A DNA stretch of 64,000 bases from Cocos nucifera (GCA_006176705.1 QRFJ01000503.1:511089-575088); one strand, 5' to 3'; counted from the first letter of the stretch, positions 20,050 through 32,373 are shown. The notes: generated from the sequence alone by a model not told the origin. Translations and numbers: made by a program.

Positions 20050-22323
20050 TGTTAGATATATGTGCCCTAGAAGCCAGAATTGGCTGACACTTGTAATACA
20101 CTTCTAGGGGCAAAATTATAATTTTGACTAATATCAATAAAATGGGTTATTTTCTATCACATATGTGTATTTAGTGTCTGTGATACATCCTTTGAGTTAA
20201 TGGTAATGATAATTCATATTTTCAAGAGTTGAAAATTTAAGACATGAATAATCATTATTAACTCATAAAATGCTCCGACCATAGGATCATCACGAGGATG
20301 GTGATTGATCCGGAAGGTTGGTGTACAATCGCTTCTCTTTAGTAGATGAGTCTTGAGTCTACGGTGTGGAGACACCGGAGCGAGAGTACAGGTACTCGTT
20401 AGAGAACGAGGGCACTGAGCGTGACCACCTCGAGTAGTCATTAGGAAGTCTACCTTCTCGTCAATGACTGACTCGATGCTGCAGTAGTGTGTCTGGTTCT
20501 TTGACCTGAGAGGTGCATCGGCAGTTCACCTTGAGGGTGTTATAGTTTGACTACACCATTACTCGGTCTCCTAGCCATATGGAACCCTGAGGTGTATGTT
20601 GGCTATAGCATGTTCATTGTAGGAACTGGATTGCATCAAGATGGAATCTATCTACCTCGGTGGTAGAGGAGCAGCCCTATGATGATCATGAGAATCAAGT
20701 CCAGAAGTCCATGGCCATGGCAGAGTGAAATAATAGAAAGAGTTTCTATTTAGATTTTCACATTGGACTTGAATCGAATGATTACATCATATGACAGAGA
20801 CTAGGGTTTGACGAGTTCACCTTAACCCTAATCTGATCGGGGCTCAAGATAGAAGAACTTAATCACACAGGTAGCTGCACCAAGAGGTTCGCATTCAGCT
20901 CTGATGGGTTGCCACCATATACTGCTAGGTGTCACTGGTGGATTTTGGGAGCAATTAGAATGATTTAGATGATCGATCATTCTAGCTGTTCGAATCAGAA
21001 GAGTTCTGATCCATCGAAAGGAGTTTCGATGATGTCGATGATAGAGATCATGACATATCCCATTACCATACAGAACTGAACCTAACTGGGTCACACAAAC
21101 AAGGGTTTGAATCTGGTGATCATCAATTGAACTGATCCAGTTCAATTGATCTGAATGAGATTCAATTAGGTTCAAGAAAATCGTGCTAGCACTCGATTGA
21201 ACCTAACGTTCTTCTTTTACTATCATAAATAGTTGTCCTGACTGAGCCAAAGGAGTTTGTGCTCAATTAGAGGCCTTCACTTTGTCTGACTGGAGCTTGT
21301 CCAAGTCAGAAAAGGTTGTCTTATTTTGTAAGACATTACCTGCCATTTTTGGTCACCTGCCATTTCTCGTCCTTTGACTTTGGTCAAAAGTTGACCTTTG
21401 ACTGGTCAAATGTTGACCATTGACACTTTGACTTTTGTCCATGTGTCACGCACCTATTGGAGAGCTGGTGGGAGCCTGTCCTCCTGCCAAAACCTGGCAA
21501 GGAGGAGGGCGCACGCCACCCTTGGTGTGTGCCCAAGCTAGAGGCGCTCAGGAGTTCCTGTTGGATAGGGACTCCATCTTCTTTTTGGATTCCAATTAGA
21601 GTTCTCCTAAGAACCAACTTTGACTGGTCTTAGGTGCCCTCTAAGGAGGAATCCAGGGGACACTATTTCCACCAATCAGATTTAGATCTGATTTCACAAA
21701 GGGTTATGATTGGTTGGAAAAAAGAGGAGTTGGATCACGTTTAGTCTATAAATAAGACCCTGCGCCCAACTCAAATTAAGATTGGAATAACAATTCTCCA
21801 CGCCCCAAGGCTGCTTCTCCTCTCCTCTTCCATGCCAAACCCACCTTCTCCCTTTTCTCTCCATGTCCAAAAGGAGTTTTGGACCTTGGTTGGTGCGATC
21901 CAGACGAGAAAAAGATGACTGAAAGCTAGAAGGTTGCGCTACCACAAAAGACAACTGCTGATCTTCAAAAGAAATTTTGAAGATCCTTCTGATCCAGATC
22001 TGATTTTTGGAGACGTGATAGAGAAGAAAAGGATCTTTAGATCCAGCCTGAGTGGATACCAGTAAAGGTCAGGCACTTGCGTGACTAGATCCAGAACCTT
22101 CCGCTGCTTATAGGATCATCAACGGATAATAAGATTACCTATTTCAAGGTAAATTAAATCTAATTTAATTTATCTAAATTTATTTTAATTTTTAAAATAA
22201 TAATAATTAGATCTAAAATATTTCATATTTGATACGGATTAAAGAATAAAAAATTTTAAAATATATTTCTTGATTCGATCAGAACTGAACGAATCTGGAT
22301 CAAAAAATTAGAATTTTTCTTCA
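20050..22323 (+). repeat. 3' LTR of copia element
   Basis: 2274 bp, TGTTAGATATATG to TTTTTCTTCA, homologous along its length to the 5' LTR, with small differences (for example AGAGGTGCATC near 20510 versus AGGTGCATC). It ends at the flanking copy of the target site, GCCAA. Confidence 0.92.
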
Positions 22324-23001
22324 GCCAATGCATTGAAACCACTCCAGGGTCGCAATCTTAGTGCGATTTGCAAGATCGCATGGTTTTTCTGATACTTTCT
22401 TCGTGGTTTCCAGACGCAGAATGGAAGTTTCCCGCAAATAACCTATTTCGATCGGTTCATCAGAGAGCGCATTAATGCACCATTTATGATCGTGTTTTTT
22501 CTTTTTTTTTTTTTTTTTTGAATTTTTTTAGGAACTACATCATAGCATCCCAAAGAGAGATTTTACTCTTTTTAGGATTTTTTTTCCCCGCTGCTTCTGA
22601 AAGATTGGGTTTAGTGGGTCTTTCCTTTTTCTTTCTCAACTTTTTCTTTGTCAACTTTCTAGCGTGGCCTAAAATTGTATGCTCTTCTTAGATCGTCTTT
22701 CTAATTCTGGAGGCTTGAATCGACCCACCAAAAGCAAAAGCCTTGGAGTGAGCCTCCCATGAATTCTTCTGTCATGGACTTGTTGCTCCAAGTTAAAGTG
22801 AAAGATGCCGTTGTGCGTCCTCCGCCTTGTTAGGTCTTCCAAAGGATTCATCCCAAGGAGCTCGTTTCCGGTGTCCCTCAAAAGAAATTTTCACTTATTA
22901 ATTGTTTCGGATTAAACGCTAAGATCACCACCTGTAGGGGCTTTTAATGCCACAAAGTAAGTCTTTCCTTGTGATTTCTTTGCTTCGGGATTCCTTGGCA
23001 G
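22324..23001. other. Upstream region of RING-CH pseudogene
   Basis: Contains a long T-run (22500-22519) and no confident frame. It is the presumed promoter and 5' untranslated region of the gene starting at 23002. The copia element was inserted about 680 bp upstream of that ATG and may have displaced distal promoter sequence. Confidence 0.4.
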
Positions 23002-23378
23002 ATGGCAACGATGGGAGAGAAATCCCATGGAAATATAATAGAAGAAGGGCCTCAGATTCACCTTCCCACCCCAGACGACGGTGATAATAATGTTCTCTGC
23101 TTCTGTGATGCAGAAGACCAGTCTTGGCATTCGCCGTATGATGCAAACCGCACCGCTTCAGCTTATGGTGAGGACCGCTTCTCTGGTGCTTCCCATCATG
23201 AGATAGATGAAGTTCCAGAGTCATGCAGGCGAACAAGGACAAAGTCGAGAAGGATTGCAGGATTTGTTATCTCAGGTTGGAGGAGTCGGGTATTCCGATT
23301 GTACTAGGTTGTTCTTGCAATGGTGATTTGCCTGCTGCCCACAAGCAATGTGCTGAGACATGGTTCAAAATCAAAGGG

Positions 23379-23396
23379 AAAAAAAAAAAAAAAAAA
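23379..23396 (+). repeat. A18 homopolymer at the lost exon 1 donor
   Basis: Eighteen A residues directly follow the codons for WFKIKG. A GT donor is expected here, because the next exon starts in phase 2 at 28643. No GT with a donor-like context lies at the junction. Assembly error in a homopolymer cannot be ruled out. Confidence 0.7.
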
Positions 23397-24640
23397 CATT
23401 GCAATTATTTTCTTTGAAATTATGTATGATCAATTATACGATAGTTGTTCGTAGAATGGAGGATTTACTTTTTGATGCTTCCATTATACTTTTAGATCTC
23501 CATCATGTATTGCCACTTCAGTATGTTATTTTCCCCCTAATCCCTATCCATTATATAATATTGAAACAGGGGCATTATGAAGTTAAAGCGATAAAGTAGA
23601 GCATTAGAAATCACAGTTGTAACAATTCTGAGGTATGTAAGTGATGAAGGAAGACATTAGGTACTTGGTGTTGGGTATAACAGTTTGGAGGTTTCATTTG
23701 CAATCTTTTTCTTTTCATTCTTCTTTTATCGACTTCCTATTTGACACTAAACCATAAGAAAAGTGGAGCTCTGATTTCTTTCTTTCGCAGGTGGAGTCCG
23801 GCTATACTTGGGTAGGTGATAGGAATTTTGTTTCTTGTAAAAGTCGTGCGAACTGCAGCATCTATTTATTGCATTATCTCCTTTTGTTATTTAAATATAT
23901 GCGTTAACAGAATCACATGCAGGAACAAGTCATATAAATCAAGAGAACCGCATGGAATCACCAATTCTTCGGATTTTTCTAGGCCAACTTTGTCATATTT
24001 CTCTTCTTTGGGTTGTATGGAAGTTCAGTGGAGTTATTGTAACCTCATGAGCACATATCGGAGCGCACTGGTCTCCCTATTAATTATGTTCTAGTCTTGG
24101 TTTCCTTTAAGTGTATAGTATATGCCTGCAGCAGGAATCAAAAAAACGTCCAAATTAATATGAGAAAGATATTGACCGTTTATTTTTCTGTATATTACAC
24201 TTACGTCCTCGGATCGCTTCTACTGATATGTTCTATCATATTTCATCATTGAGTTTTGTATGTACTGTTTGATATCCTCGGTACAGGATGATAACCTCTG
24301 TATATTACACTTGCATTTTTTTTTTTTAAAGGTCGAATTCTTTTCATTATCCTCGGACCAGTTGTACTCTCTCAAGCATGCTCCAGAGCACATGCTAAAC
24401 TGATTGCATTATGTATCAATGACGCAACCGCAAAGCAAAGTTTGTTACTCTCTGTTGTGTTGAAAGTATATCATCATCTATCACTGTCAGAGAAGTTATT
24501 CTTTTCATGTGGAGCTTTTACATTTCTTGCATGAGTTGACGATTGGATACACTCCAATAACAATGGAGAATCTTATTGAAATTATTCTTTAAATAATCAC
24601 TTTACTAATTTGAACGGAGTATGTTCACATGCAGAGCAAA
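23397..24640. other. First part of the RING-CH intron
   Basis: Unique-looking AT-rich DNA with no confirmed feature. The 92-codon frame at 23816-24094 has no recognisable domain. Confidence 0.4.
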
Positions 24641-24844
24641 ATAGCGTAAGCCATACAGTGTGTTGGTCAACATGTGAAAATTATGGATCGGCGCAGGATG
24701 GAGTAGGCCACCATCGAGATGAAGGATTGAAAGTGGATCCAGATGCAGACGGTGAGCACGATCTAATTATACCTAGTAGATGATGTCCTGATTCTTATAC
24801 TTGGCGAGACTTTTCGCACGATGCTATGATCGAAACTCGAGAAG

Positions 24845-25740
24845 TTGTATATGGTAAAGTCACTCATCAACATGCTATTTTTTTTTAGGCAGTTCTACCA
24901 GCTATGGATAGATGAAGGTCAGAGCATGCAGGAGTATCTATCTAACTTACAGAAGATCCTCATTAACCTTCTCAGATTGACGAAAAAATTGAGGAGAAGA
25001 TCAGGACATTGGTCTTGCTACCATCGCTTTCATCCTCTTTTGAATCTTTGATGACTGCTCTTCTTGCAGGTAAGAGCACCATCAAGATGAAAGAGGTGAC
25101 TTCTGCACTGCTCCACAGTGAAGTTCTCAAGCGGAAGAACCGAGTCTCGAGTTCAGGTGACAATTCGATATTGATGATGACTGAAGATGTTGATGGCAAA
25201 AGATGGAGTGGAAGAAGATCGCGAGGTGGGCGATCCAAGTCTAAGATAAGGGATCAAAAGTAAGATCAAGTGTTACCAGTGCGACGAGTTGGAGCATCGA
25301 GTCAAGGATTGCTCAAAACTCAAAGATTGGACATATATTACCATGGCGATGGCCAGTAGCGATATAGAATATAGTAGTGATGTTCTTCTAATTATTGATG
25401 AGGTATTTACTTCTTCATTTTAGTGGATTATAGATTATGCTTATTCCTATCATGTATGTTGCAGAGAGGAGCTATTTGACTTCCTAAAGATCAGTGAGGA
25501 CACTGTGTTTCTACCAAACGGATAAAACTGTGAGATCAAGGACAGCGAGACGGTCAGCATGAAGCTCCATGATAGAATGGTGAAGAAGTTGGATGAGGTT
25601 TGATACATACCCAGCTTTAAAAAAAAATCTAATCTTATTAAGCAGATTGGATTCAATCAACTTCATATAAAAAGCTGATGGAGAAATTTTAAAGGTCATG
25701 CATGGCAGTAGAATGGTGTTAAGAGGAAGAAAGTATGGGG
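24845..25740 (+). pseudogene. Copia gag and protease remnant in RING-CH intron
   Basis: Recognisable pieces, in shifting frames, are a QSMQEYLSNLQKI gag block (about 24920), LLPSLSSSFESLMTALLAG (25009-25070), a CCHC knuckle CYQCDELEHRVKDC (about 25272-25313, spacing CX2CX4HX4C intact), and WIIDYAYSYHVC (about 25430), which is the decayed protease D-S/T-G region followed by the pre-integrase IPSFKK segment. Integrase, reverse transcriptase and RNase H are deleted. Confidence 0.75.
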
Positions 25741-26051
25741 GACATTATCTTATGGCACGGAGCCCAATGCGAGGTGGAGTTTCAAGTGGAGATGGATTGG
25801 GCATGAGACAGAAAACTTGAGAGGACGACATGCGACATTGCAAGATGAAGTTCCTATTACCGTAGGAGATTATCCCAAGTAGGTCTTAGGTTAGAAGGAT
25901 TACAGCAGTCGATGGAGGTGGAATCGAGCGGACTGGTTCAATTCTCACGTTTGCCCATCCATGACCAGTAGGCGATTATCCTAGGGCATGGGGGCACTAG
26001 ATGAGCTCTTGTGTAGATGGAGATCGAATATCGAGTCGAGATGGAGATTGT

Positions 26052-26949
26052 TGAGAAAAATGTCTCAAATTTTTTCATATCAATGAGGTTCAAGATGACG
26101 AATGGAGTCCAACGAGTCCAAGAACATCCTAATTGGAGTTCAGATGGCAAAAATATGCGCGAAGGAGCACGCGGAGCTATCGAATGGGATCCACGGATCG
26201 GTGCAGGATGGAGCAGGCCAGTGAGCTGTCGGGCCTAGCATACGGCACGGGTGGGCCATGTGGGCGCGGCCCAGCGTTGGTGAGCCCAGTGCGCGTGCGA
26301 ATGCGCGCACGAGCCTACCACGGACACAGCCTCGTGGGCATGGGCGCAGTCCATGCGGATGCGCAGGATGGACGTGGTCCATGGTGGACCAACACCCACG
26401 GATCCATAGTGGACCCTTAAGGGGCTTCGGGCATTTTTGCGCAATCCAGCGACCATGGAGAGCCGCGATAATGATTAGATGGCAGATATCAGTTGCGGAC
26501 GAGTTTGAGTCTAGGCAAAGATCTGTTTTCGAGCATGGCTCAAACTATGGCCTTTAAAAGATCCTATAGACGGATAGAACCTTGTGTGCACACAAAGGGA
26601 TAGCAGCAAGCATTTGTGGCATGGCTTAAATGAGTTTGATGAGATCTGAGATGACAAAGAGCAGAAGAAGAGCGGCAGTGGACAACAGGAGTAGAGGCTT
26701 CGGGCATACAGCTAGACAACGGATTGCGATCGTTTCAGAAGGATCTTCAAGAGAAAGTTTGGTAAGGATATCTTTTTGTTGAAAGAATTGTATACATGAG
26801 TTGAGAGTGGATAATCTTCTTTTATATCTCTTCCTTTTTTATAGTAAAACTTTTGCATGCTCAAAATGAGCCTTTGGACTGATTCATGTATTTGATTGTG
26901 TTCTTATTTTAATTTTTTTATTAATTTCTATCTTAATATAAGATTCTCA
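26052..26949 (+). repeat. Copia LTR with both a polypurine tract before and a primer site after it
   Basis: 898 bp bounded by TGAGAA and TTCTCA, a perfect 6-bp terminal inverted repeat. Left of it is AGATGGAGATTGT (polypurine-like). Right of it, 5 bp away, is TGGTATCAAAATGAG, close to the iMet primer site TGGTATCAGAGC. A GC-rich central part (26190-26450) has CAC/GTG-rich sequence that opens several meaningless frames. Confidence 0.75.
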
Positions 26950-26969
26950 GTAAGTGGTATCAAAATGAG

Positions 26970-28642
26970 TTGATATCTCAATAATTTTTATTTTGGAAGA
27001 CTTGTGCACTATTGTTTTGAAATTCCTTGCATTTGTTTCTCGTGCAAGTGACTTTTCATGGACCCTTTTTCAGTACTTCTGTGTCAACTTTGTCTTTAAA
27101 CTCAACTGACCATCATCACCGAGAATAGTTTTCAAAAGGGACTGCTCTGCAAACAATGAGCCACAATATAGATATTGATGATGATGTTGATCAAGTCATT
27201 CTTCCAAATAAGGGAAGAAATATAGTGACATAGATATTTTCTCTGAACACATCTCGTTATTTTCTTTTTTACCACTCTTCACCGAATAAACGGCATTCGT
27301 AGCCATTGCAAGTTTTTCAGTCAGACTGCTATGCCAATATTGGTTTGTTATCTTCATTTTAGGAAATTTTCACTTAACCAGATGAGCAATATTGTTGATG
27401 TTGTTGCTGAAGAATGATCTTATAGCTTAACAAGAACTTGCCAGGTCCATACCGGTGTAGAAAACTAGAAATTAGAGGAATAGTGTTGGCTGTTTTTGTG
27501 GTTCTCCTGCCCGACGTTTTAGTATCTGCCTATAGGTTTGCTCTCTACCTATTCTTGGTAGTTTGGGTTTTCGAGGAATCGAGTTGTTGGGCATGAACTG
27601 AAGGTTAATAGGCAGAGCTTCTCTAATGCTAGGTCTGGGAAAGTTTATGCAATTAGAAATTTGAGACTGTTTTCGAACTAATAAATCTTTTCTTTGTCCC
27701 AAATCGTACTCAACCAGTTCTTTCATCTTTTTGGCCTCCGTTTTCCCCGTGGTATTTCTTAATGTCCAGCTAGGGTCTACCATTTCAGTAGAAAGGATCA
27801 ACTGATTGCCTCCAATCCATCCAATAGAACCGAGATTTTCCTTTTTCTAGCAATGGGAGGAACAAGAGGGGAATGGATGGATTGACGGGCATTCAGTTAA
27901 TGGCTGAATGTACCTCTGGTCAATACGACTGCAGGTGGTAAGTTGTTGGCTTGGTTGCCGTTGGTCAGCATCATGCACAATTGCTCCATCTAATATTATT
28001 CTTAGCTAGCCGAGATGCCAAAACAGCTTTCTGGGCCACGTCATGGGCTCAAAGATGATTTGCCAAACCATCGATCAGAACGCTTAGGTCACGAAAGTGA
28101 ATAAAATATTTCTGGAACATGTAGAGTTACATTTTTTATTTTTTTAAAAGTAGATTCTTAATTTCATTTTTTTTATTTTTTATTTTTTTATGATGAAACA
28201 TGCAAGCTTTTTAACGTTATTATTTTGCAATTTTTTTGGGATCTAATTCTTGCTGGATCTTCCTGCTTGTGTTAGGACAAAGTCCTTGCAGCCCCGCTGA
28301 TTCAGTAACGCTAGGCAGTGCCATGTTATGAAAGCATAAATTTAGAGAAAGGCTATCTCATAAGATTAATTAGAGTCCATAAGGTGCCTATTTCACCATT
28401 GATTCTATCCAAGGTCAAAGTGAAGTGAAGCCTTCTTGAATCATGCGATAAAAATCGTGGAAGAAGAATTTTGACAATGTTATTCTATACTTAATTTGTG
28501 CTATATATGTTCCTGTGTTTACGAATCACTACAATTGATATATGCTTATATAATTATCTGGCAGGTTCCTTTCACTTTCAGTTTGTTAACATTTGTTCGC
28601 ATCCGAAGATTTAAGTCTTGCTTCTTCCGTTTCTTCTTTCAG
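26970..28642. other. Second part of the RING-CH intron
   Basis: Mostly unique-looking AT-rich DNA. The minus strand is open at 27801-27472 for 109 codons (basic, KELVEYDLGQRK..). I recognise no family, and it is not called as a gene. A pyrimidine tract and AG at 28621-28642 form the acceptor of exon 2. Confidence 0.45.
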
Positions 28643-28872
28643 GACTCGTGAGATTTGTGGCTCAACAGTTGGGAATGTGGTTGTTACAGGAGAGGGCGAG
28701 TTTTCATTGAGCAGTGGAACGAAAGAAGCGGTACGTACTACAGCACCACCTGTGCCGCCATCTGAATCACGAAGCTTTTGGCTGGGACATCGGTTCCTCA
28801 AATTTCTTGCTTGCCTGCGTGGTTTTTGCGTTTGTCATCTCATGTCTCTTTCACTTCAGTGTTCCTGGCTAA

Positions 28873-29587
28873 TTCCAGGCACAGTTGCCAGCCTTCCATG
28901 TTCTCACGAAGAAGTCGCTGACAGGAACCAATTGGTCTGAACCATTACGAAGATACCAGCGAAGATAAGGTGGAATTGTCAGAAAGAAAAGCTTATTATG
29001 AATTTGTTGCTAGTAAAGAGAAGGTAAGGTGACAACCAGTTGCCTCCTGCTAGGAATCAGAAAGATGTATCGCGTTTGTTGTGAATAGAGAAAAGAATTA
29101 GTTCTTCTTCTTCTTCCATTGTAAGATCAAGATACATAAAACTTCATAAAGTCAATAAATAGTCCTCATCCTATTTCTAAATTCGGTCATTGGAGTAATC
29201 TACAATAAAAGCTGCTATCCAGTCTGTAGCATTATTTATCTCTTGATAAATATGTTGAACTCTAACTGCAACAGCTTGGCAAAAAAAAGTCTAAACACCG
29301 GATAACCCTCGAGTTGTATAGCATTTTTCTGAATTCAAGCAATGAGTCATTCTCGATAATTAGTTCTTCCTACCAGGTTCCGGATTTTGATGAGTTTGCG
29401 AATGTCCAACAACCATGACAGTGTCTGTCTTATTCTTTGTTTTGTCTTCTTCTTCTATTGTTTTTTCCTCTGTTGCCCATACGCTTACTGTAATATTCCA
29501 ACTTGGCACGTGTTCGAGATAAAGAAGACTCAAACGGAATCTTCTTCTTTCTTGAAACCATCAAAAATCTGGAATTTTAGGGCTTAT
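28873..29587. other. 3' flank of RING-CH pseudogene
   Basis: Follows the conserved TAA at 28870-28872. A possible poly(A) signal AATAAA lies at 29154-29159. No other feature is supported before the repeat starting at 29588. Confidence 0.4.
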
Positions 29588-32125
29588 TAAACTCGGATTT
29601 GAAGTCCTAGAATCGATCTATAATGAGAGATCTTCCGTTGCTTTGAACTCCATTCAAATTTTTAAAGAAATCCCACCATTTTTTATAGGGTTTCTTGGAA
29701 GCTTTATCTAGGTTGCCGTTGAGAAAAAGAACATCGGAAATTATTCTTTTTGTATCGCCGGACAAAGATAGCCCTTCTACCTTTCCTTCTCCCTTGTTTT
29801 CTAGTCTCCCATCAATCGCCATTACCGGATTTGATTCGATGAACCGTCGGATATTTTGTACATAGGGCCTCCCCTGTTTTCTTCTTTTTGTGGCTTTTTT
29901 TGGGCTCCGCCGACTATCACTGATCACGGCTACTGTTGGGGTCATTGCCATGCTCAATCAAGTGTTGCCTGGGGTCCACCACTACTACGGGTTATTGTTA
30001 GGAGTGTTGCCATGGGAGATTAGTGCCGCCATGGGGGATTGCTGGCTTAAGATCTCTCCTTCCTTTGTTTTCAAGACTGAGAACTTGTTTTCAAGACTGA
30101 GAATTAGAGAAAAAGAAGTATAAAAAAAAAAAAAAAGAAAAAAAAAAAAAAGAAGGAGAGAGAGAGAGAGATTTTTTTCTCTCTCCTCTCTGTACCTTCT
30201 CTCTCCACTCTCTTTTTTTCAAATTTTTTTTTCTATTTTTTTCTCTAAAATTTTCTCTCTCTATATTGATTCATGAATTTCTTTCTCTAGATATTTTTTG
30301 AACTAATGGATGATCCAGATATTTTGGTAATCCAAATCATACTTGACTCCAGTCGGAATATTGGATCAATATTAATGCAATTATCTATTGTACTGATTTT
30401 CATAAAAGATACTTCATTGACAATGCTTGCCTTGAATTTATTGAATTTTCACTTCTTGATCTATCGATCGAGTCATCATCATCTGATCTACTCGGACTGC
30501 TAGACATTATTTTTCAGACACTCAAGACCTTTCTCTCTCCTAATTTTTCTATGATGATCCAAATATTTTATGCTTCTTCCTAGTTAATGGTTTTGGTTAT
30601 GCATGGGAATGATCAATTAGACAAGGAGATAGTGAGTAGGAAGATTTATGTTCTAATCTCTGAGTTGTGATAAACTTCTAATTATTTATTTATTTATTTT
30701 ATTTACTAGTCATGTCTTAAATTGCATTGAGAAATTTGGGATTAAAAGTAAATTTAGAATTAGAGCTTTGAAAATAGGAGTTTAATATTAATTTACTATT
30801 TCTTATGCTGATGGTTGATCGAGGATGTATTGGGATTATGTTATTGGTTGGACATATTAGTCGTGGACTGATAAAGTCCATTCTAAATTTGTCGTTAATA
30901 GAGGTAATTAAGAATCCATGTATATAATCATCATTATATATTCTATTTTTATCATTAGAATTGTATTGTTGAATTCGTGTTAATGGATTTATTATGTTTG
31001 AGATACTATTATTTATTGTATGATTTTTCAGTATGAATATATTATTTGTCTATAGTATATATGTATCAGTAATTATTGGTATGGTTATATGATTATGATA
31101 ACTTATCTTGATCACACTATAAACTAAAATTAATATAATGAAATCAACATGTAATAATTGGATGAAAAAAAATATGATTTGGACTAGTCTCGCCATGTGG
31201 ATAGGTCGTTAGGAGCTTATGCCTAGGACAGTCCACCACAAGTTGGTGTTTGGGATAGTTTCTAGGAGCTTATGTCTGAGTCAGCCTATTAGGAGCTCAT
31301 TTTGAGATAGCCTATTTGGAGCTTACACCTAGGATAGCCACCATGGACTTACACATGGTCAGCCTATCAGGAGCCTATGCTTGGAATAATCTGTCAAGAG
31401 TTTATGCCTGAGACAACCATCATAGGCTTATACATGGTCAGTCCATTAAAAACTAATGCCTGGAACAGCCTGCTAGGAGCTTATACCTAGAACAGTCTTC
31501 ATAGATTTGCACATGAAAATTTAATTATACAGAGATTGAGGTATGATCCTAATTGCTCTAAAGCCGAAAGAAAAAAAATAAGAAATTCCAACATCGTAAA
31601 GCAAAAGGGTTAAAAAATTTAGAATTGTGATAAGAAAAATAGACGACAAGATATTAAACTAATGATGAATAAAAAAAAATTTTACTTGTTGACGTATGGT
31701 GACACATTTTTATTGACAAAACAAATAATTGATAAATGTTCCGTGGATGTTTGAGTTGTTTCGAATATTTGCTATAAGATTTCATTCTTTATTACTCATT
31801 ATTATTTTTAAATTATATTATTATATTGATGTGATGTGTAGAGATTTTTATTAGACTATAAAGCTCATTTCTCTATTTATTTTTTTCCTTCTCAAAGTTG
31901 TAGGATGCTTATAATTAGCTATGGTTTGGGTTCGCGAATGAATAGATGAATGGATAGAGCGTCATTAATTCGTAATTGAATGATTGAAAAAATTATATTT
32001 ATAATTATGTAAATTTTATGAATTATTATAAAATTAAATTATTATTATTTATGAATATTGAGATCATATCAGAATTTTTTTTAAGGTCTGGCATCCGATC
32101 CGGATACCAGGTTTAGGACGTGACA
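29588..32125 (-). mobile_element. Probable solo LTR (Tekay/Del-like chromovirus type), minus strand
   Basis: On the minus strand the segment begins TGTCACGTCCTAAACC (32125 downwards), the usual opening style of Del/Tekay LTRs, with GGTATCCGGATCGGATGCC just inside. CTTAT occurs at 29583-29587 and at 32126-32130, giving a perfect 5-bp duplication if the far end is 29588; that end reads TA where TG is expected, so it would carry one mutation. There is no PBS, polypurine tract or coding domain beside it, which fits recombination between two LTRs. It contains a purine/pyrimidine tract (30120-30260) and an internal tandem array. Confidence 0.5.
31185..31510. repeat. Degenerate 'AGGAGCTTATGCCTAGGACAG' tandem array
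   Basis: Eight or more loose units of about 26-53 bp, with the core GGAGCTTATGCCTRGRACAG and a companion CATGG-CTTACACATGGTCAG. It lies within the putative solo LTR, and internal arrays of this kind are common in Del-like LTRs. Confidence 0.7.
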
Positions 32126-32240
32126 CTTATGTTCAAAATCATAAAGTAGCAGGAGGGTGTCTTCAAACCGGTGGTTTTGACCTACAAGTCTCTTATGCAT
32201 GAGAAAGTTGATAGTATGGAATCCGAGTGATAGGCAAAGA

Positions 32241-32373
32241 GGCCGTTTGGATGCCGGGTTGAAGGAATCGGAGGATCTCCCGTTTCCGTTGTCCCATTAA
32301 ATTTAGCCTGCTATAATTGGATTGGATCGGTTTATCCCAAATTTCTTAGGAATTCTGACATTCCAAACAGGCC
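32241..32373. mobile_element. Small MITE candidate 300 bp upstream of the patatin gene
   Basis: Starts GGCCGTTTGGATGCC and ends GACATTCCAAACAGGCC, so the ends are imperfect inverted repeats of about 16 bp (GGCCTGTTTGGAATGTC on the complement). It is 133 bp long with no coding capacity. No clear target-site duplication was seen, so the superfamily (hAT or PIF-like) is open. Confidence 0.4.

Larger units (their letters stand above)
11923..22323 (+). mobile_element. Ty1/copia LTR retrotransposon (Angela-like), nearly full length but inactive
   Basis: 10.4 kb with LTRs at 11923-14214 and 20050-22323, flanked by GTCAA (11918-11922) and GCCAA (22324-22328), a target-site duplication with one change. 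Order on the plus strand is LTR, iMet-type primer site, a 1.85-kb leader, gag, protease, integrase, reverse transcriptase, RNase H, polypurine tract, LTR. Having integrase before reverse transcriptase defines Ty1/copia. The long LTRs and the gag opening (ILDTHRLTGPNYKDWLRN) fit the Angela lineage. Many stops and frameshifts disable it. Confidence 0.93.
24680..26965 (+). mobile_element. Ty1/copia (Tork/TNT1-94-like) fragment: gag-protease remnant plus one LTR
   Basis: The 5' boundary near 24680 is uncertain. A gag remnant, zinc knuckle and protease/pre-integrase remnant occupy 24845-25740. The rest of pol is gone, then a polypurine-like tract (AGATGGAGATTGT) and one LTR (26052-26949) follow. 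Immediately after the LTR comes a primer-site sequence TGGTATCAAAATGAG (26955-26969). It sits within the RING-CH intron. It is heavily decayed, with many stops. Confidence 0.75.
23002..28872 (+). pseudogene. RING-CH (RINGv/MARCH-type) E3 ubiquitin ligase gene, broken
   Basis: Exon 1 (23002-about 23378) encodes an acidic N-terminus, then a RING-CH start with CRIC (23256-23267), GCSC, and H..C in AAHKQCAETW. Exon 2 (28643-28872, after an AG at 28641-28642) supplies the end of the domain, EICGSTVGNV, and a terminal hydrophobic helix ending FSVPG. Family members are membrane-anchored ligases that ubiquitinate proteins. Defects are a frameshift near 23219, loss of the splice donor where an A18 run follows codon KG, arginine (CGT, 28647-28649) in place of the first Cys of the last C-x-x-C zinc pair, and a one-base insertion near 28809 in the helix. 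The intron (about 5.2 kb) holds a copia fragment. Confidence 0.75.

Noticed and set aside
26133..26557. Overlapping GC-rich frames on both strands
   Set aside because: They lie inside a copia LTR, and the CG-rich sequence lacks stops by chance.
27472..27801. A 109-codon minus-strand gene in the RING-CH intron
   Set aside because: No recognisable motif, no homologous neighbour and no promoter signal. Kept only as an open frame.
29607..29957. A 116-codon basic protein on the minus strand
   Set aside because: It falls inside the putative solo LTR, near its low-complexity tract, and shows no domain.
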